A stretch of DNA of 48,174 nt from DASCOT01 sp036012155 (GTDB lineage Bacteria > Acidobacteriota > UBA890 > WLXD01), in NCBI GenBank assembly GCA_036012155.1, contig DASCOT010000212.1, positions 1 to 48,174 on the forward strand. The letters run 5' to 3'. Below, piece after piece: positions 1 to 9,244 of the stretch; the first letter of the stretch is position 1, and the number at the start of each line of letters is the position of its first letter. A program made the position numbers and the translations under genes. Under the pieces are notes generated by a model. That model had not been told where the DNA came from and searched no databases. It was given only the letters and a program-made list of their open reading frames with translations.

Positions 1-1
1 C

Positions 2-874
2 GGTGGCTTGGTTGTGTTCGGTCAGCTGATCGCTGACCTCCGCCGGCGGGTCGACACCACAGCGCTCGGTGAGCTCATCGAGCTATTGCTGTCGCGCAGC
101 GGCTACCGCGCGCTGCTTCGAAACCAACCCGACGGCGAAGAGCGGCTCGCCAACCTCGACGAGTTGGTGGCCTCGGCCGTCGAGTTCGCGGGCGACGCTC
201 CCACCGCCAAGGAGACTCTTTCGGGCTTTCTCGACCGCACCGCGCTGATCTCGGATGCCGACTCCTCGCGCGGCTCCAGTGGCGTGGCGTTGATGACCGT
301 GCATTCCGCCAAAGGGCTCGAGTTCGCGTACGTGTTCGTCGCTGGGCTTGAAGAAGGTCTCTTCCCGCTGCGCTCCGCGATCGACGGGGGGCAGGTGGAA
401 GAGGAGCGGCGCCTGGCCTATGTCGCCATGACGCGGGCGCGCCACGAGTTGTTCCTCAGCTCGGCACGAATGCGTCGTGTCTACGGCCGCGAGCGATTTC
501 AGTTGCCCTCTCGATTCATCGGTGAGATCGACGCGGGGCTGGTGTTGGCGAGCGAGGAGCCGCAAGCGGCGGTCCAGATGTCACAGCGGCGGAGTCGAAC
601 GGCGACTCCGGATCGCGTACGGCGGACGACGCGTGCCTCCGCTGGGTCGCGACGTAACTCCCGTCCGGTCAATCCGGACGCCCGTGGCTCCGGTATCCCT
701 GCAGCCCACGACCGCCTCGTCGAGGGTACCGCCATCTTCCATCGAATGTTCGGGCCTGGACGAATCACCCAGACACAGGGCGCCGGCGACTCACTGAAGA
801 TAACCGTGGCGTTCTCACGCGCCGGCACAAAACAGCTGATCGCCAAGTACGCCAAGCTCGAGCTACTCGCGTAG
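2..874 (+). CDS. PcrA/UvrD-type DNA helicase, C-terminal part (5' end outside window)
   Basis: This is the last 290 or so codons of a superfamily 1A 3'-5' DNA helicase of the UvrD/PcrA/Rep group, which unwinds DNA in repair and removes proteins from DNA. The frame is open through the left edge, so the start and Walker A motif lie outside. Visible are motif V (TVHSAKGLEF, about nt 296-325) and motif VI (VAMTRAR, about nt 422-442), both part of the second RecA-like domain. A basic low-complexity stretch follows, then a Tudor-like C-terminal domain (from about nt 720, IFHRMFGPGRI ... KYAKLELL). That last domain is the RNA-polymerase-binding module of PcrA/UvrD and separates it from Rep or RecB. 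The gene is convergent with gyrA. PcrA and UvrD cannot be told apart from this fragment. Confidence 0.93.
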   Translation, partial: GGLVVFGQLIADLRRRVDTTALGELIELLLSRSGYRALLRNQPDGEERLANLDELVASAVEFAGDAPTAKETLSGFLDRTALISDADSSRGSSGVALMTVHSAKGLEFAYVFVAGLEEGLFPLRSAIDGGQVEEERRLAYVAMTRARHELFLSSARMRRVYGRERFQLPSRFIGEIDAGLVLASEEPQAAVQMSQRRSRTATPDRVRRTTRASAGSRRNSRPVNPDARGSGIPAAHDRLVEGTAIFHRMFGPGRITQTQGAGDSLKITVAFSRAGTKQLIAKYAKLELLA

Positions 875-934
875 CCTGCCGGGGCTCGGCTGGCGCTAGC
901 GCAACACCGACTACAGCGCGGACTGAGCAGGCGT

Positions 935-3385
935 TCAGTCGTCGCTGGAGGCTTCGGATTCTGCCAGGCGGGCCACTGCAACGACGCGATCCTCATCGCC
1001 AAGATCGATAACCTTGACGCCCTGAGTGTTGCGGCCCTGCTCCTTGACCCCCGCTGTAGGGATCCGGATCAGCTTGCCGGTCTGGCTTATCAGCATCACG
1101 TCATCGTCGCCGGTGACCACACGTTGACCGACCACGGGCCCATTTCGGGGCGACGTCTTGATATCGATCAATCCCATCCCGCCACGGCGCTGGCGGCGAT
1201 ACTGACTAACCGCCGTGCGCTTGCCGAAGCCATGCTCCGTGACGGAGAGAATCGTGCCGTAGTCTCCACGCACTGTGTCGGCGCCAACGACGATGTCGCC
1301 CTCCGACAACTGGATTCCCTTCACCCCCCTCGTGCTGCGCCCCATGGGGCGAGCGTCGCTCTCCGAGAAGCGTATGGCCTTGCCTAGATAGGTGCCGATG
1401 ATGATGTCTTGATCTCCATCGGTGATCTTGGCGGCAAGAAGTCGGTCGCCTTGCTGGATCCGGATGGCGATAATGCCCGTGACCTTGGGGTGGGAGAAGG
1501 CCGTAAGCTCGGTCTTCTTCACCAGGCCCTGTTCGGTCGCAAAGAGGATGTGCTTGCCCTCTTCGAACTCGGCCACCGGCAGAATTGTCGCAACCGAGTC
1601 ACCCTTGTCGAGGCGTGGCAACAGGTTGACAATCGCCTTGCCGCGCGTCGCCGGTCCGCCCTGCGGCAAGTTGTAGACCTTCAGCCAGTGGGCCATTCCA
1701 AGCTCGGTGAACACCATGACGTAGGCGTGCGTTGACGCCACGAACAGATGCTCGACGAAGTCGCCTTCTTTCGTCACCGCGCCAATGCGTCCCTTGCCGC
1801 CACGACGCTGCTGACGATACAGGCTGACAGGCGTTCGCTTCACATACCCGGCGTGGCTGCACGTGACCACCACGTCCTCTTCGGCTATCAGGTCCTCGAC
1901 CGTGAAGTCGCGTGCGTCGTTGACGATGTCCGTGCGTCGCGCGTCGCCGTAGGAGGCTTTGATCTGCTCGAGCTCGTCGACGATGATGTCGAGAACCTTG
2001 CGCTCCGAAGCCAGAATGTCTTCGAGGCTCTCGATGACCGCCAGCGTCTCTTTCAGGTTGTCGAGGATCTTCTGCCTCTCGAGGCCCGTCAGTCGCTGCA
2101 GCCGCATGTCCAACACCGCCTGCGCCTGGGTTTCGGACATCGAGAATCGCTTGACCATTGCCGTGCGGGCGACCGCGGCGTCTTTCGAGCCCCGGATCAG
2201 CTTGATGATCTCGTCGAGATGGTCGAGGGCGATCTTGAGGCCCTCGAGGATGTGCGCCCGCGCCTCAGCGCGCTTGAGATCGAAGAGGGTGCGACGAGTA
2301 ATGACCTCGCGCCGATGGCCGACGAACGCCGCGAGTATTTCCTTGAGGGTCATCACCACCGGCGCGCCGTCGCGAATCGCCAGCAGGATGATGCCGAACG
2401 TGCTCGTCATCGCCGTCTGGCTGTACAGGTTGTTGAGGACGACGTCGGGCTCCTCTCCCCTCCTGAGCTCGATGACCACCCGCACGCCCTCTCGGCTGCT
2501 TTCGTCGCGCAGGTCCGAGATGCCGTCGAGCTTCTTGTTCTTCACCAAACCGGCCATCTGCTCGATCAGGCGCGCCTTGTTCACCTGGTAGGGAACTTCG
2601 GTGACAACGATGCGGTCGCGCTCGCGGCTCGAGGCGGCGCGCTCGATATCGGCGCGCGCTCTGACGCGGATAATGCCGCGCCCGCTGCGATACGCATCGA
2701 CGATACCGCTGGCCCCGTAGATGATGCCGGCGGTCGGGAAGTCGGGGCCTTGGACGTGCTGCATGAGGTCACTGACGGTGCTTTCTGGGTTGTTGATCAG
2801 CGCCACGGTGGCATCGACGATCTCACCGAGGTTGTGCGGTGGGATGTTGGTCGCCATCCCCACCGCGATACCGGAGGAGCCGTTCACAAGCAGCGCCGGG
2901 AACTTGGCGGGAAGAACCCGCGGTTCCTCCAAGGAGTCGTCGTAGTTGGCGGCGAAGTCGACCGTTTCCTTGTCGATGTCGGCAAGCAACTCCGACGCCA
3001 GGCGGGTCATTCGGACCTCGGTGTACCGCATTGCCGCCGGCGGGTCGCCGTCGAGCGAGCCGAAGTTCCCTTGGCCATCAACGAGGACGTGGCGCATGGA
3101 GAAGTCCTGCGCCATACGGACAATGGTGTCGTAGACCGCCTGGTCACCGTGTGGGTGGTACTTACCAATGACGTCGCCGACGATACGCGCGCTCTTTTTG
3201 TATGCCTGGTTCCAGCCGTTGTTGAGTTGCTGCATGGCGAAGAGCACGCGCCGGTGAACCGGTTTGAGCCCGTCGCGGACATCCGGTAGCGCTCGACCAA
3301 CGATGACGCTCATGGCGTAGTCGAGATACGATCGCCGAACCTCGTCCTCGACGGGGACGGGCATCTTGTGCTCGATTACGTCCAT
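935..3385 (-). CDS. gyrA: DNA gyrase subunit A
   Basis: Breakage-reunion subunit of DNA gyrase, which with GyrB adds negative supercoils using ATP. The protein is about 816 aa. It has the winged-helix/tower domain with the catalytic tyrosine in AAMRYTEVRM (equivalent to E. coli Tyr122) and a C-terminal six-bladed DNA-wrapping domain. The intact GyrA box QRRGGKG separates it from ParC. A GTG at 3388 lies directly before the ATG at 3385; I choose the ATG because the GGAG ribosome site is 5 nt from it but only 2 nt from the GTG. The quinolone-determining region reads GDQAVYD: Gln occupies the position of E. coli Ser83, while the acidic residue equivalent to Asp87 is kept. The C-terminal acidic tail is short. 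It follows gyrB by about 60 bp and is probably co-transcribed with it. Confidence 0.97.
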   Translation of the reverse strand: MDVIEHKMPVPVEDEVRRSYLDYAMSVIVGRALPDVRDGLKPVHRRVLFAMQQLNNGWNQAYKKSARIVGDVIGKYHPHGDQAVYDTIVRMAQDFSMRHVLVDGQGNFGSLDGDPPAAMRYTEVRMTRLASELLADIDKETVDFAANYDDSLEEPRVLPAKFPALLVNGSSGIAVGMATNIPPHNLGEIVDATVALINNPESTVSDLMQHVQGPDFPTAGIIYGASGIVDAYRSGRGIIRVRARADIERAASSRERDRIVVTEVPYQVNKARLIEQMAGLVKNKKLDGISDLRDESSREGVRVVIELRRGEEPDVVLNNLYSQTAMTSTFGIILLAIRDGAPVVMTLKEILAAFVGHRREVITRRTLFDLKRAEARAHILEGLKIALDHLDEIIKLIRGSKDAAVARTAMVKRFSMSETQAQAVLDMRLQRLTGLERQKILDNLKETLAVIESLEDILASERKVLDIIVDELEQIKASYGDARRTDIVNDARDFTVEDLIAEEDVVVTCSHAGYVKRTPVSLYRQQRRGGKGRIGAVTKEGDFVEHLFVASTHAYVMVFTELGMAHWLKVYNLPQGGPATRGKAIVNLLPRLDKGDSVATILPVAEFEEGKHILFATEQGLVKKTELTAFSHPKVTGIIAIRIQQGDRLLAAKITDGDQDIIIGTYLGKAIRFSESDARPMGRSTRGVKGIQLSEGDIVVGADTVRGDYGTILSVTEHGFGKRTAVSQYRRQRRGGMGLIDIKTSPRNGPVVGQRVVTGDDDVMLISQTGKLIRIPTAGVKEQGRNTQGVKVIDLGDEDRVVAVARLAESEASSDD

Positions 3386-3443
3386 CACGACTCCGAATTT
3401 CCGTTGTCGATTCGCCGCGGCTCAACGCCGCCCCGGCGAGATC

Positions 3444-5867
3444 TCAGACGTCCAGGTTCTCTACTTCGTGCGCGTGCGTCTGAATGAAATCGCGCCGCGG
3501 CTCAACCTCATTGCCCATGAGAACGGTGAAGATCTCGTCGGCCGCAACCTCGTCTTCGATCGTAACGAGCAGCAGCCGGCGGGTCTCTGGATTCATCGTC
3601 GTGTCCCAGAGCTGGTCTGCGTTCATCTCGCCCAGACCCTTGTAGCGCTGTAGCCGAATGCCCTTCTTGGCGCCGGCCAGCATATGTCCCAGCAGCTCCT
3701 CTTTGGTGTTGAGCACGGCTTCTGTTTCGCGCTCATACAGCACCTCGAACGGCGGCTGTTGGAGGTCGGCTAGCTCCCTGTGGAGCCCCAGGAGCTCGCG
3801 GTAGTCGGGTCCGTCGACGAACTCATGCGTGACTCGCACTGGCGCTAGAAGCGGATCGTCCTCGGAGGCGACCCGCAGCTCGAGCAGGCTGTGCTCCTCG
3901 TCCTTCGAGAGTTGCGCTGCGTAGCCCTCCGCCGCCAGCGCCGAGGAGACCTCGTTAAGATCGGTGCTGGCCTCGAACTGCTTGCGATATCGCAGCCCGG
4001 CCGCCAAGAGCGCCTCCAGGAGCCGTTGCTCGTAGCCACGCTCGCGCAACTTGTCAAGGAAGTACTTGTAGCGGTGCAGGGTGTGAAGTTTCTTCGCTAG
4101 CGGCGCACCGGCGAGCTTCTTCTTCGTCTTCTTTGCGACAACGGTGCGTTTGTCGGCGGCACGATCAACCAGGAACTGGGTCATCGCACGCTCGTCCGGC
4201 AGGTACCGAACCTTGTTGCCGCGCCGCACTCCGTACAACGGGGGCTGCGCGATGTAGAGGTGCCCGGCGTCCATCAGCGGCTTCATTTGACGGAAGAAGA
4301 ACGTCAACAGAAGCGTGCGAATGTGGCTGCCGTCTACGTCGGCGTCAGCCATCAGAATGATCTTGTGATACCGCAGCTTCTCGAGGTTGAAGTCCGCGTC
4401 TATGCCGGTGCCCAATGCGGTGATGATCGTCCGAATCTGCTCGTTGTTGAGCATCTTGTCGAGTCGCACGCGCTCCACATTGAGCACCTTGCCGCGCAAC
4501 GGCAGAACCGCCTGCGTGCGGCGATCGCGCCCTTGTTTGGCGGTGCCGCCGGCCGAATCTCCCTCTACGATGAAGAGCTCGGCATTCTCCGGCGAGCGCT
4601 CCTGACAGTCAGCGAGCTTGCCCGGCAGCGCCGCGGCGTCGAGCGCTCCCTTGCGCCGTGTCAGATCCCGCGCCTTGCGCGCCGCCTCGCGAGCGCGAGC
4701 CGCGTCCTGTGCCTTGGCGACGATCTTGTTGGCCGCCTTCGGGTTCTCTTCGAAGTACTCCGCCAGCTTCTCGTTGACGACCGACGCCACCATTCCTCTG
4801 ACTTCACTGTTTCCCAGCTTCGTCTTGGTCTGGCCCTCGAACTGCGGCTCGGGAACCAAGCACGAGACGATGGCGATCAACCCCTCGCGGACATCTTCGC
4901 CCTGCAGGGTCTTGAGGTCTTTCGACTTGCCGGCAGCCTGCCCGTAAGCGTTGATCGTGCGCGTCAGGGCAGTACGGAATCCAGAAAGATGGGTGCCGCC
5001 CTCGCGGGTGTTGATGTTGTTGACGTAGGAAAGCAGCGTCTCGTTGTAGCCATCGTTGTATTGCAGCGCGATGTCGACAACGATCTGGTCGCGCTCTTCA
5101 CGAAAGGCGATCGGCTTCGCGTGGAGCGGGTTTCTCTTCTTGTTGAGCGACTCTATGAACGAGGCGATACCGCCCTCGTAGTAGAACTCCGCCTCGCGCG
5201 GGCTGTCGTCGCGCTCATCGACGAGGCGAATCGTCAATCCGCGATTGAGGAACGCCAACTCACGTAGCCGTGCTGCAAGTGTGTCGTAGACGAAGACCGT
5301 TTCAGTGAAGATCTCTGTGTCCGGGAGGAACGTTACCTTGGTCCCCGTTTTTTCGGTCTTGCCGACCTGCTGGAGAGAGTCAACGGGCGCCCCTCGGGCG
5401 TATTCCTGCGTGTGTGTAGCACCGTCTCGCCAGACCTCCAGTGTCAGTCGCTCCGAGAGCGCGTTGACCACAGACACGCCGACACCGTGTAGGCCCCCCG
5501 AGACCTTATAGCTGTCGTGGTCGAACTTGCCGCCAGCGTGCAGGGTGGTCATGACGACCTCGGCGGCGGGGCGCTTCTCTGTCTTGTGTTGGTCAACGGG
5601 AATGCCGCGCCCGTTATCCTGGACCGCTACAGAATTGTCGCTGTGGACAGTCACCTGGATGTCATCGCAGTACCCGGCCAGGGCCTCGTCGACACTGTTG
5701 TCCACAACCTCGTAGACCAGGTGGTGTAGGCCTGCCCCGCTGGTGCTGCCTATGTACATTGCCGGGCGCTTGCGCACGGCCTCGAGCCCCTCGATGACCT
5801 GAATCTTGCTGGCATCGTAGTCGTGCGCCTGGCGGCCGTTCTTGTCGTTCTTGGTCGTCCGGCTCAT
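3444..5867 (-). CDS. gyrB: DNA gyrase subunit B
   Basis: ATPase subunit of DNA gyrase, 807 aa, similar in length to E. coli GyrB (804). Domain order: GHKL ATPase (EVVDNSVDEA, DNGRGIP, GGLHGVGVSVVNALS), transducer domain, TOPRIM domain (EGDSAGG and the metal site DADVDGSHI), a long insertion of about 150-170 residues typical of proteobacterial GyrB, then the tail motif QRYKGLGEMN. The frame stays open 19 codons further upstream, but the ATG at 5867 is preceded by GGAAGA at a spacing of 4 nt and gives the expected N-terminus before YDASKIQVIEGLEAVRKRP. Unlike the common dnaA-dnaN-recF-gyrB order there is no recF between dnaN and gyrB; a 321-bp non-coding stretch with a candidate promoter lies there instead. 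Confidence 0.97.
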   Translation of the reverse strand: MSRTTKNDKNGRQAHDYDASKIQVIEGLEAVRKRPAMYIGSTSGAGLHHLVYEVVDNSVDEALAGYCDDIQVTVHSDNSVAVQDNGRGIPVDQHKTEKRPAAEVVMTTLHAGGKFDHDSYKVSGGLHGVGVSVVNALSERLTLEVWRDGATHTQEYARGAPVDSLQQVGKTEKTGTKVTFLPDTEIFTETVFVYDTLAARLRELAFLNRGLTIRLVDERDDSPREAEFYYEGGIASFIESLNKKRNPLHAKPIAFREERDQIVVDIALQYNDGYNETLLSYVNNINTREGGTHLSGFRTALTRTINAYGQAAGKSKDLKTLQGEDVREGLIAIVSCLVPEPQFEGQTKTKLGNSEVRGMVASVVNEKLAEYFEENPKAANKIVAKAQDAARAREAARKARDLTRRKGALDAAALPGKLADCQERSPENAELFIVEGDSAGGTAKQGRDRRTQAVLPLRGKVLNVERVRLDKMLNNEQIRTIITALGTGIDADFNLEKLRYHKIILMADADVDGSHIRTLLLTFFFRQMKPLMDAGHLYIAQPPLYGVRRGNKVRYLPDERAMTQFLVDRAADKRTVVAKKTKKKLAGAPLAKKLHTLHRYKYFLDKLRERGYEQRLLEALLAAGLRYRKQFEASTDLNEVSSALAAEGYAAQLSKDEEHSLLELRVASEDDPLLAPVRVTHEFVDGPDYRELLGLHRELADLQQPPFEVLYERETEAVLNTKEELLGHMLAGAKKGIRLQRYKGLGEMNADQLWDTTMNPETRRLLLVTIEDEVAADEIFTVLMGNEVEPRRDFIQTHAHEVENLDV

Positions 5868-6099
5868 CTGGTCTTCCGGCTTAGGTGCGCTTGAGCGCGC
5901 AGACCACAGGCGATCTGATGGCACACGCAGCGCCGCGTTGTCTTCGATTCGTAGTGGCCGCGCTGGCGCTCTACAAACCCGGCTTTACGACCGGACCCCA
6001 CCTGGTATGTGTGCTCGGATTTCGCGCTGACCGCCGTCCTCGCGAGGCGAGAAGGCTGCGTTTTCCGTGCGCACAATGCGTTTCGCTCGGCACCAGGGA

Positions 6100-6105
6100 A
6101 TTATA
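6100..6105 (-). promoter_or_regulatory. candidate -10 element for gyrB (TATAAT)
   Basis: On the minus strand the sequence reads GAGAGGTATAATTCCC, a perfect sigma-70 -10 hexamer in a GC-rich setting, about 230 bp upstream of the gyrB start. No good TTGACA-like -35 is found at 16-18 nt (TATCAA at 17 nt is poor) and there is no extended TG, so the assignment rests on the -10 only. Confidence 0.4.
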
Positions 6106-6154
6106 CCTCTCGCCGGCCGCGATTGATAGCCGGAGCCCACCGAGGATGCTCTCG

Positions 6155-6185
6155 TAAGTTGTTTCTATAGAGTGACTTACGGGAT
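6155..6185. repeat. 31-bp dyad element, copy A (TAAGT-N15-ACTTAC-GGGAT)
   Basis: Inverted arms CGTAAGT (6153-6159) and ACTTACG (6175-6181) flank a 15-nt AT-rich centre. A second copy lies at 15962-15992. The two copies match at 22 of 31 positions, share the arm spacing exactly, and the one arm difference is compensated on the other side (T...A here, C...G there). It begins 3 nt beyond the dnaN stop. No T-run follows on either strand, so it does not look like an intrinsic terminator. A protein-binding palindrome is possible. Confidence 0.5.
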
Positions 6186-6188
6186 GAC

Positions 6189-7295
6189 CTACAACCGCAT
6201 TGGCATAATGACGTACTGATACGACAAGCCGTCCTCTAGCGGCACCGGAGACATCAATCCTTGGCTCGAGTCATCGCGAAGATATGCCTCGATTTCTTCA
6301 CTCGCTGCTACCGCCAAGAAGTCCAGGATGTACTGGGCATTGAAGCTCACGGTCAACTCTTCCCCATCGTATTGGACGGGCACCAACTCGCGAGCTTCTC
6401 CCATTTCCGGGTTGCTGGAGACGATCGTTGCCGTGCCGGGAGTAAAGGTGAACTTCACTGCACGGGAGCGCTCCGATGCCAGAAGGCTGACCCGGCGAAG
6501 CGCCTCGGACATGGCATCGCTAGCAAAGCGGACGGTCGCTGGATTATCGCGTGGCACCACTTTCTCATAAGCAGGGAACTGCCCCTCGATGACACGCGTC
6601 GACAGAATCCTGTGTTCTATCTTGAAGTGTAGGTGATGCTCGTCTTGTGAGAAGAGCATGCTCTCTGGCTCACCTAGATCGCGTATCTCTGCGAGCGCTT
6701 TCTTCGGGATGATAGCCCGTACCTGGGTTTGTGTTCCAAGGTCGGCATCGTCCTGCTCGACCATCGCGAGCCGGTGCGCATCGGTGGCAACCATGCGAAC
6801 CTTTCCCCCGCCGATCTCCAGAAGCGCCCCGTTCAGCGAGTAGCGAACGTCCTCTTTGGTAACAGCGAACAATGTTCTGCGAATCATTTCGCGGAACAGC
6901 ACGTGAGGAATCTCCGCGGCGGCCTCGAAGTTGCTAGCCGGCACCTCGGGGAAGTCCGTGGTGGGCAGCGACACCAAGCGAAAATAGGCATCTCCGGCGC
7001 TGATCTCGAGCCACTCCCCGGCCTCGGACGTCATCTCGATCTCACCCGCAGGTAAGGATCTGACAACTTCGAACAGTTTCTTGGAGCTCACCGTTGTGCC
7101 GCCCGGCACCGATATCGATGCATCACACTGAGTGGTTAGGCTTACTTCGAGATCAGTAGTTACGAGCGAGAGTTTGCCGCTATCAGCCGAGATGAGAATG
7201 TGGGAAAGGATGGGAATCGTCTTTCTCTTCTCGGCGATGCCCTGGAGGACCTGCAACTCGCACTCGAGTGTGTCCCGCTGGACAGTAAACTTCAT
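6189..7295 (-). CDS. dnaN: DNA polymerase III subunit beta (sliding clamp)
   Basis: Ring-shaped processivity clamp that tethers DNA polymerase III and many repair proteins to DNA. At 368 aa it is the normal size (E. coli 366). The N-terminus MKFTVQRDTLECELQVLQGI and the C-terminal end YQYVIMPMRL are typical; the PMRL end lies in the peptide-binding groove region of the family. The three-fold repeated clamp domains cover roughly residues 1-120, 128-245 and 246-368. The ATG at 7295 has an AGGAG ribosome site 8 nt upstream, which fixes the start. It lies downstream of dnaA on the same strand, separated by 222 bp that carry origin-like features. Confidence 0.97.
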   Translation of the reverse strand: MKFTVQRDTLECELQVLQGIAEKRKTIPILSHILISADSGKLSLVTTDLEVSLTTQCDASISVPGGTTVSSKKLFEVVRSLPAGEIEMTSEAGEWLEISAGDAYFRLVSLPTTDFPEVPASNFEAAAEIPHVLFREMIRRTLFAVTKEDVRYSLNGALLEIGGGKVRMVATDAHRLAMVEQDDADLGTQTQVRAIIPKKALAEIRDLGEPESMLFSQDEHHLHFKIEHRILSTRVIEGQFPAYEKVVPRDNPATVRFASDAMSEALRRVSLLASERSRAVKFTFTPGTATIVSSNPEMGEARELVPVQYDGEELTVSFNAQYILDFLAVAASEEIEAYLRDDSSQGLMSPVPLEDGLSYQYVIMPMRL

Positions 7296-7517
7296 TCCTT
7301 ACTCTCCTGGCATCTTAAGAAAGTTAGTTTTTCTTAGTAATAGTAGTAGGTGTTGTTGATACTGTTGAAACCAACCGCAAGCTATTTCTATTCAGTACTT
7401 TCCTCTGTTCGCGTGTCTGCGGAGCGCGGTCGGTTGTAAGGGTCGTTTCCTCGGGTGAACTCGCTGTCCACTGAACTCTAACAACGACTATGAGGTGAAC
7501 CCTGTTGAAAACACGGT
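7296..7517. other. candidate oriC unwinding region between dnaA and dnaN
   Basis: This non-coding, locally AT-rich stretch lies between dnaA and dnaN, the classic place of the unwinding half of bipartite origins such as that of Bacillus. Read on the plus strand it holds an AT-rich hairpin (TAAGAAA 7316-7322 with TTTCTTA 7330-7336), then five consecutive trinucleotides TAG-TAA-TAG-TAG-TAG (7335-7349), then two adjacent 9-mers TGTTGATAC (7354-7362) and TGTTGAAAC (7363-7371). A third, TGTTGAAAA, is at 7503-7511. The 9-mers resemble the complement of the DnaA box TTATCCACA with one or two mismatches. The order AT-rich, trios, boxes matches the DnaA-trio architecture. Gene orientation also diverges from this zone. 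The function is inferred from this layout. Confidence 0.65.
7335..7349 (+). promoter_or_regulatory. DnaA-trio-like array (5 x TAG/TAA)
   Basis: Five in-register TAG/TAA trinucleotides run without interruption, ending 4 nt before the first 9-mer box-like site. In well-studied origins such trios load the DnaA filament onto single strands. The complementary strand reads CTACTACTATTACTA, very like the equivalent Bacillus segment as I recall it. Confidence 0.55.
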
Positions 7518-8864
<1,347 letters not shown>

Positions 8865-8931
8865 CCCGCCCTCGAGCCCGCCAGGCACCCCACGTCGCGG
8901 ACGGCGGACGGCGGCGCTGCCCACCCCGCGG

Positions 8932-8963
8932 ATTTTCACAGACTTATCCACACCTGTGAAAAA
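8932..8963. promoter_or_regulatory. DnaA-box cluster within a 9-bp-arm palindrome upstream of dnaA
   Basis: A perfect consensus DnaA box TTATCCACA occupies 8944-8952 (plus strand). It is framed by exact inverted arms TTTTCACAG (8933-8941) and CTGTGAAAA (8954-8962). The arms themselves give box-like 9-mers: ATTTTCACA on the plus strand (8932-8940, one mismatch to TTWTNCACA) and TTTTTCACA on the minus strand (8955-8963, full match). The cluster is about 70 bp upstream of the dnaA start, suited to both autoregulation and origin function. Confidence 0.7.
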
Positions 8964-9055
8964 ACACCAAAAACGTAGCGATCAGGGACACTTACGCTAC
9001 AAGAGCCTCGCGCGCGTAGGCCAGGGAGGCAGAAGTCCGCGCCGCAAGATGCGGG

Positions 9056-9064
9056 AATATAGCA
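9056..9064 (-). promoter_or_regulatory. candidate extended -10 promoter for dnaA (TGCTATATT)
   Basis: On the minus strand the sequence reads TGCTATATT, an extended -10 (TGn plus TATATT). Transcription from it would give a leader of roughly 185 nt that contains the DnaA-box cluster, fitting repression by DnaA. No strong -35 was found, which is usual for extended -10 promoters. Confidence 0.4.
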
Positions 9065-9153
9065 CAGAAAAAGTCACAGGGTGTAATGGAATCATCCTGG
9101 CAAGAAGAGGGGCCAGCAACCAGCCGGCGGGACAGGTGCGCGTAGAGCAAGCG

Positions 9154-9188
9154 CCAGGAACTGGCACCAGCACCAGGACTGGCACCAG
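9154..9188. repeat. tandem CCAG/CTGG repeat
   Basis: Two near-identical units, CCAGGAACTGGCACCAG (9154-9170) and CCAGGACTGGCACCAG (9173-9188), differ by one base. Each contains CCAG-n(2-3)-CTGG and CTGG-CA-CCAG, so the stretch is a series of interlocking short palindromes just upstream of the rpmH promoter. Confidence 0.6.
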
Positions 9189-9196
9189 GAGGGGAG

Positions 9197-9225
9197 TTGA
9201 CGGGTCCGAGTTGAGCCGGTACTGT
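9197..9225 (+). promoter_or_regulatory. promoter for rpmH operon (TTGACG-N17-TACTGT)
   Basis: A TTGACG -35 (9197-9202) and a TACTGT -10 (9220-9225) are spaced by the optimal 17 nt, giving a predicted start near 9232 and a leader of about 112 nt before rpmH. It is among the best sigma-70-like matches I found by eye in the window and points into the rpmH-rnpA-yidD-yidC-jag-rsmG run. Confidence 0.5.
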
Positions 9226-9244
9226 CGATAGACTCGTCCGAAAC

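Larger units (their letters stand above)
5868..6188. other. gyrB-dnaN intergenic region (321 bp), no convincing gene
   Basis: This stretch occupies the place where recF usually sits. Short open frames exist on both strands, but none has a plausible start, homology or length. It holds a TATAAT hexamer on the minus strand suited to gyrB transcription and, next to the dnaN stop, a 31-bp dyad element that recurs after the bactofilin gene. Both are listed separately. Confidence 0.7.

Noticed and set aside
893..902. GCGCTAGCGC palindrome between uvrD/pcrA and gyrA as a terminator
   Set aside because: It is a loop-less 10-bp palindrome with no T-run, and no stable hairpin geometry is evident.
1748..3289. 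A 513-codon open frame antisense to gyrA
   Set aside because: gyrA on the other strand is unmistakable. The frame mirrors its codon positions, as happens in GC-rich genes, and the product has no recognisable motif.
8865..8951. Upstream extension of DnaA by 29 residues
   Set aside because: It crosses a perfect DnaA box, gives a basic non-homologous peptide, and the family start MDTWARIL is at 8864.
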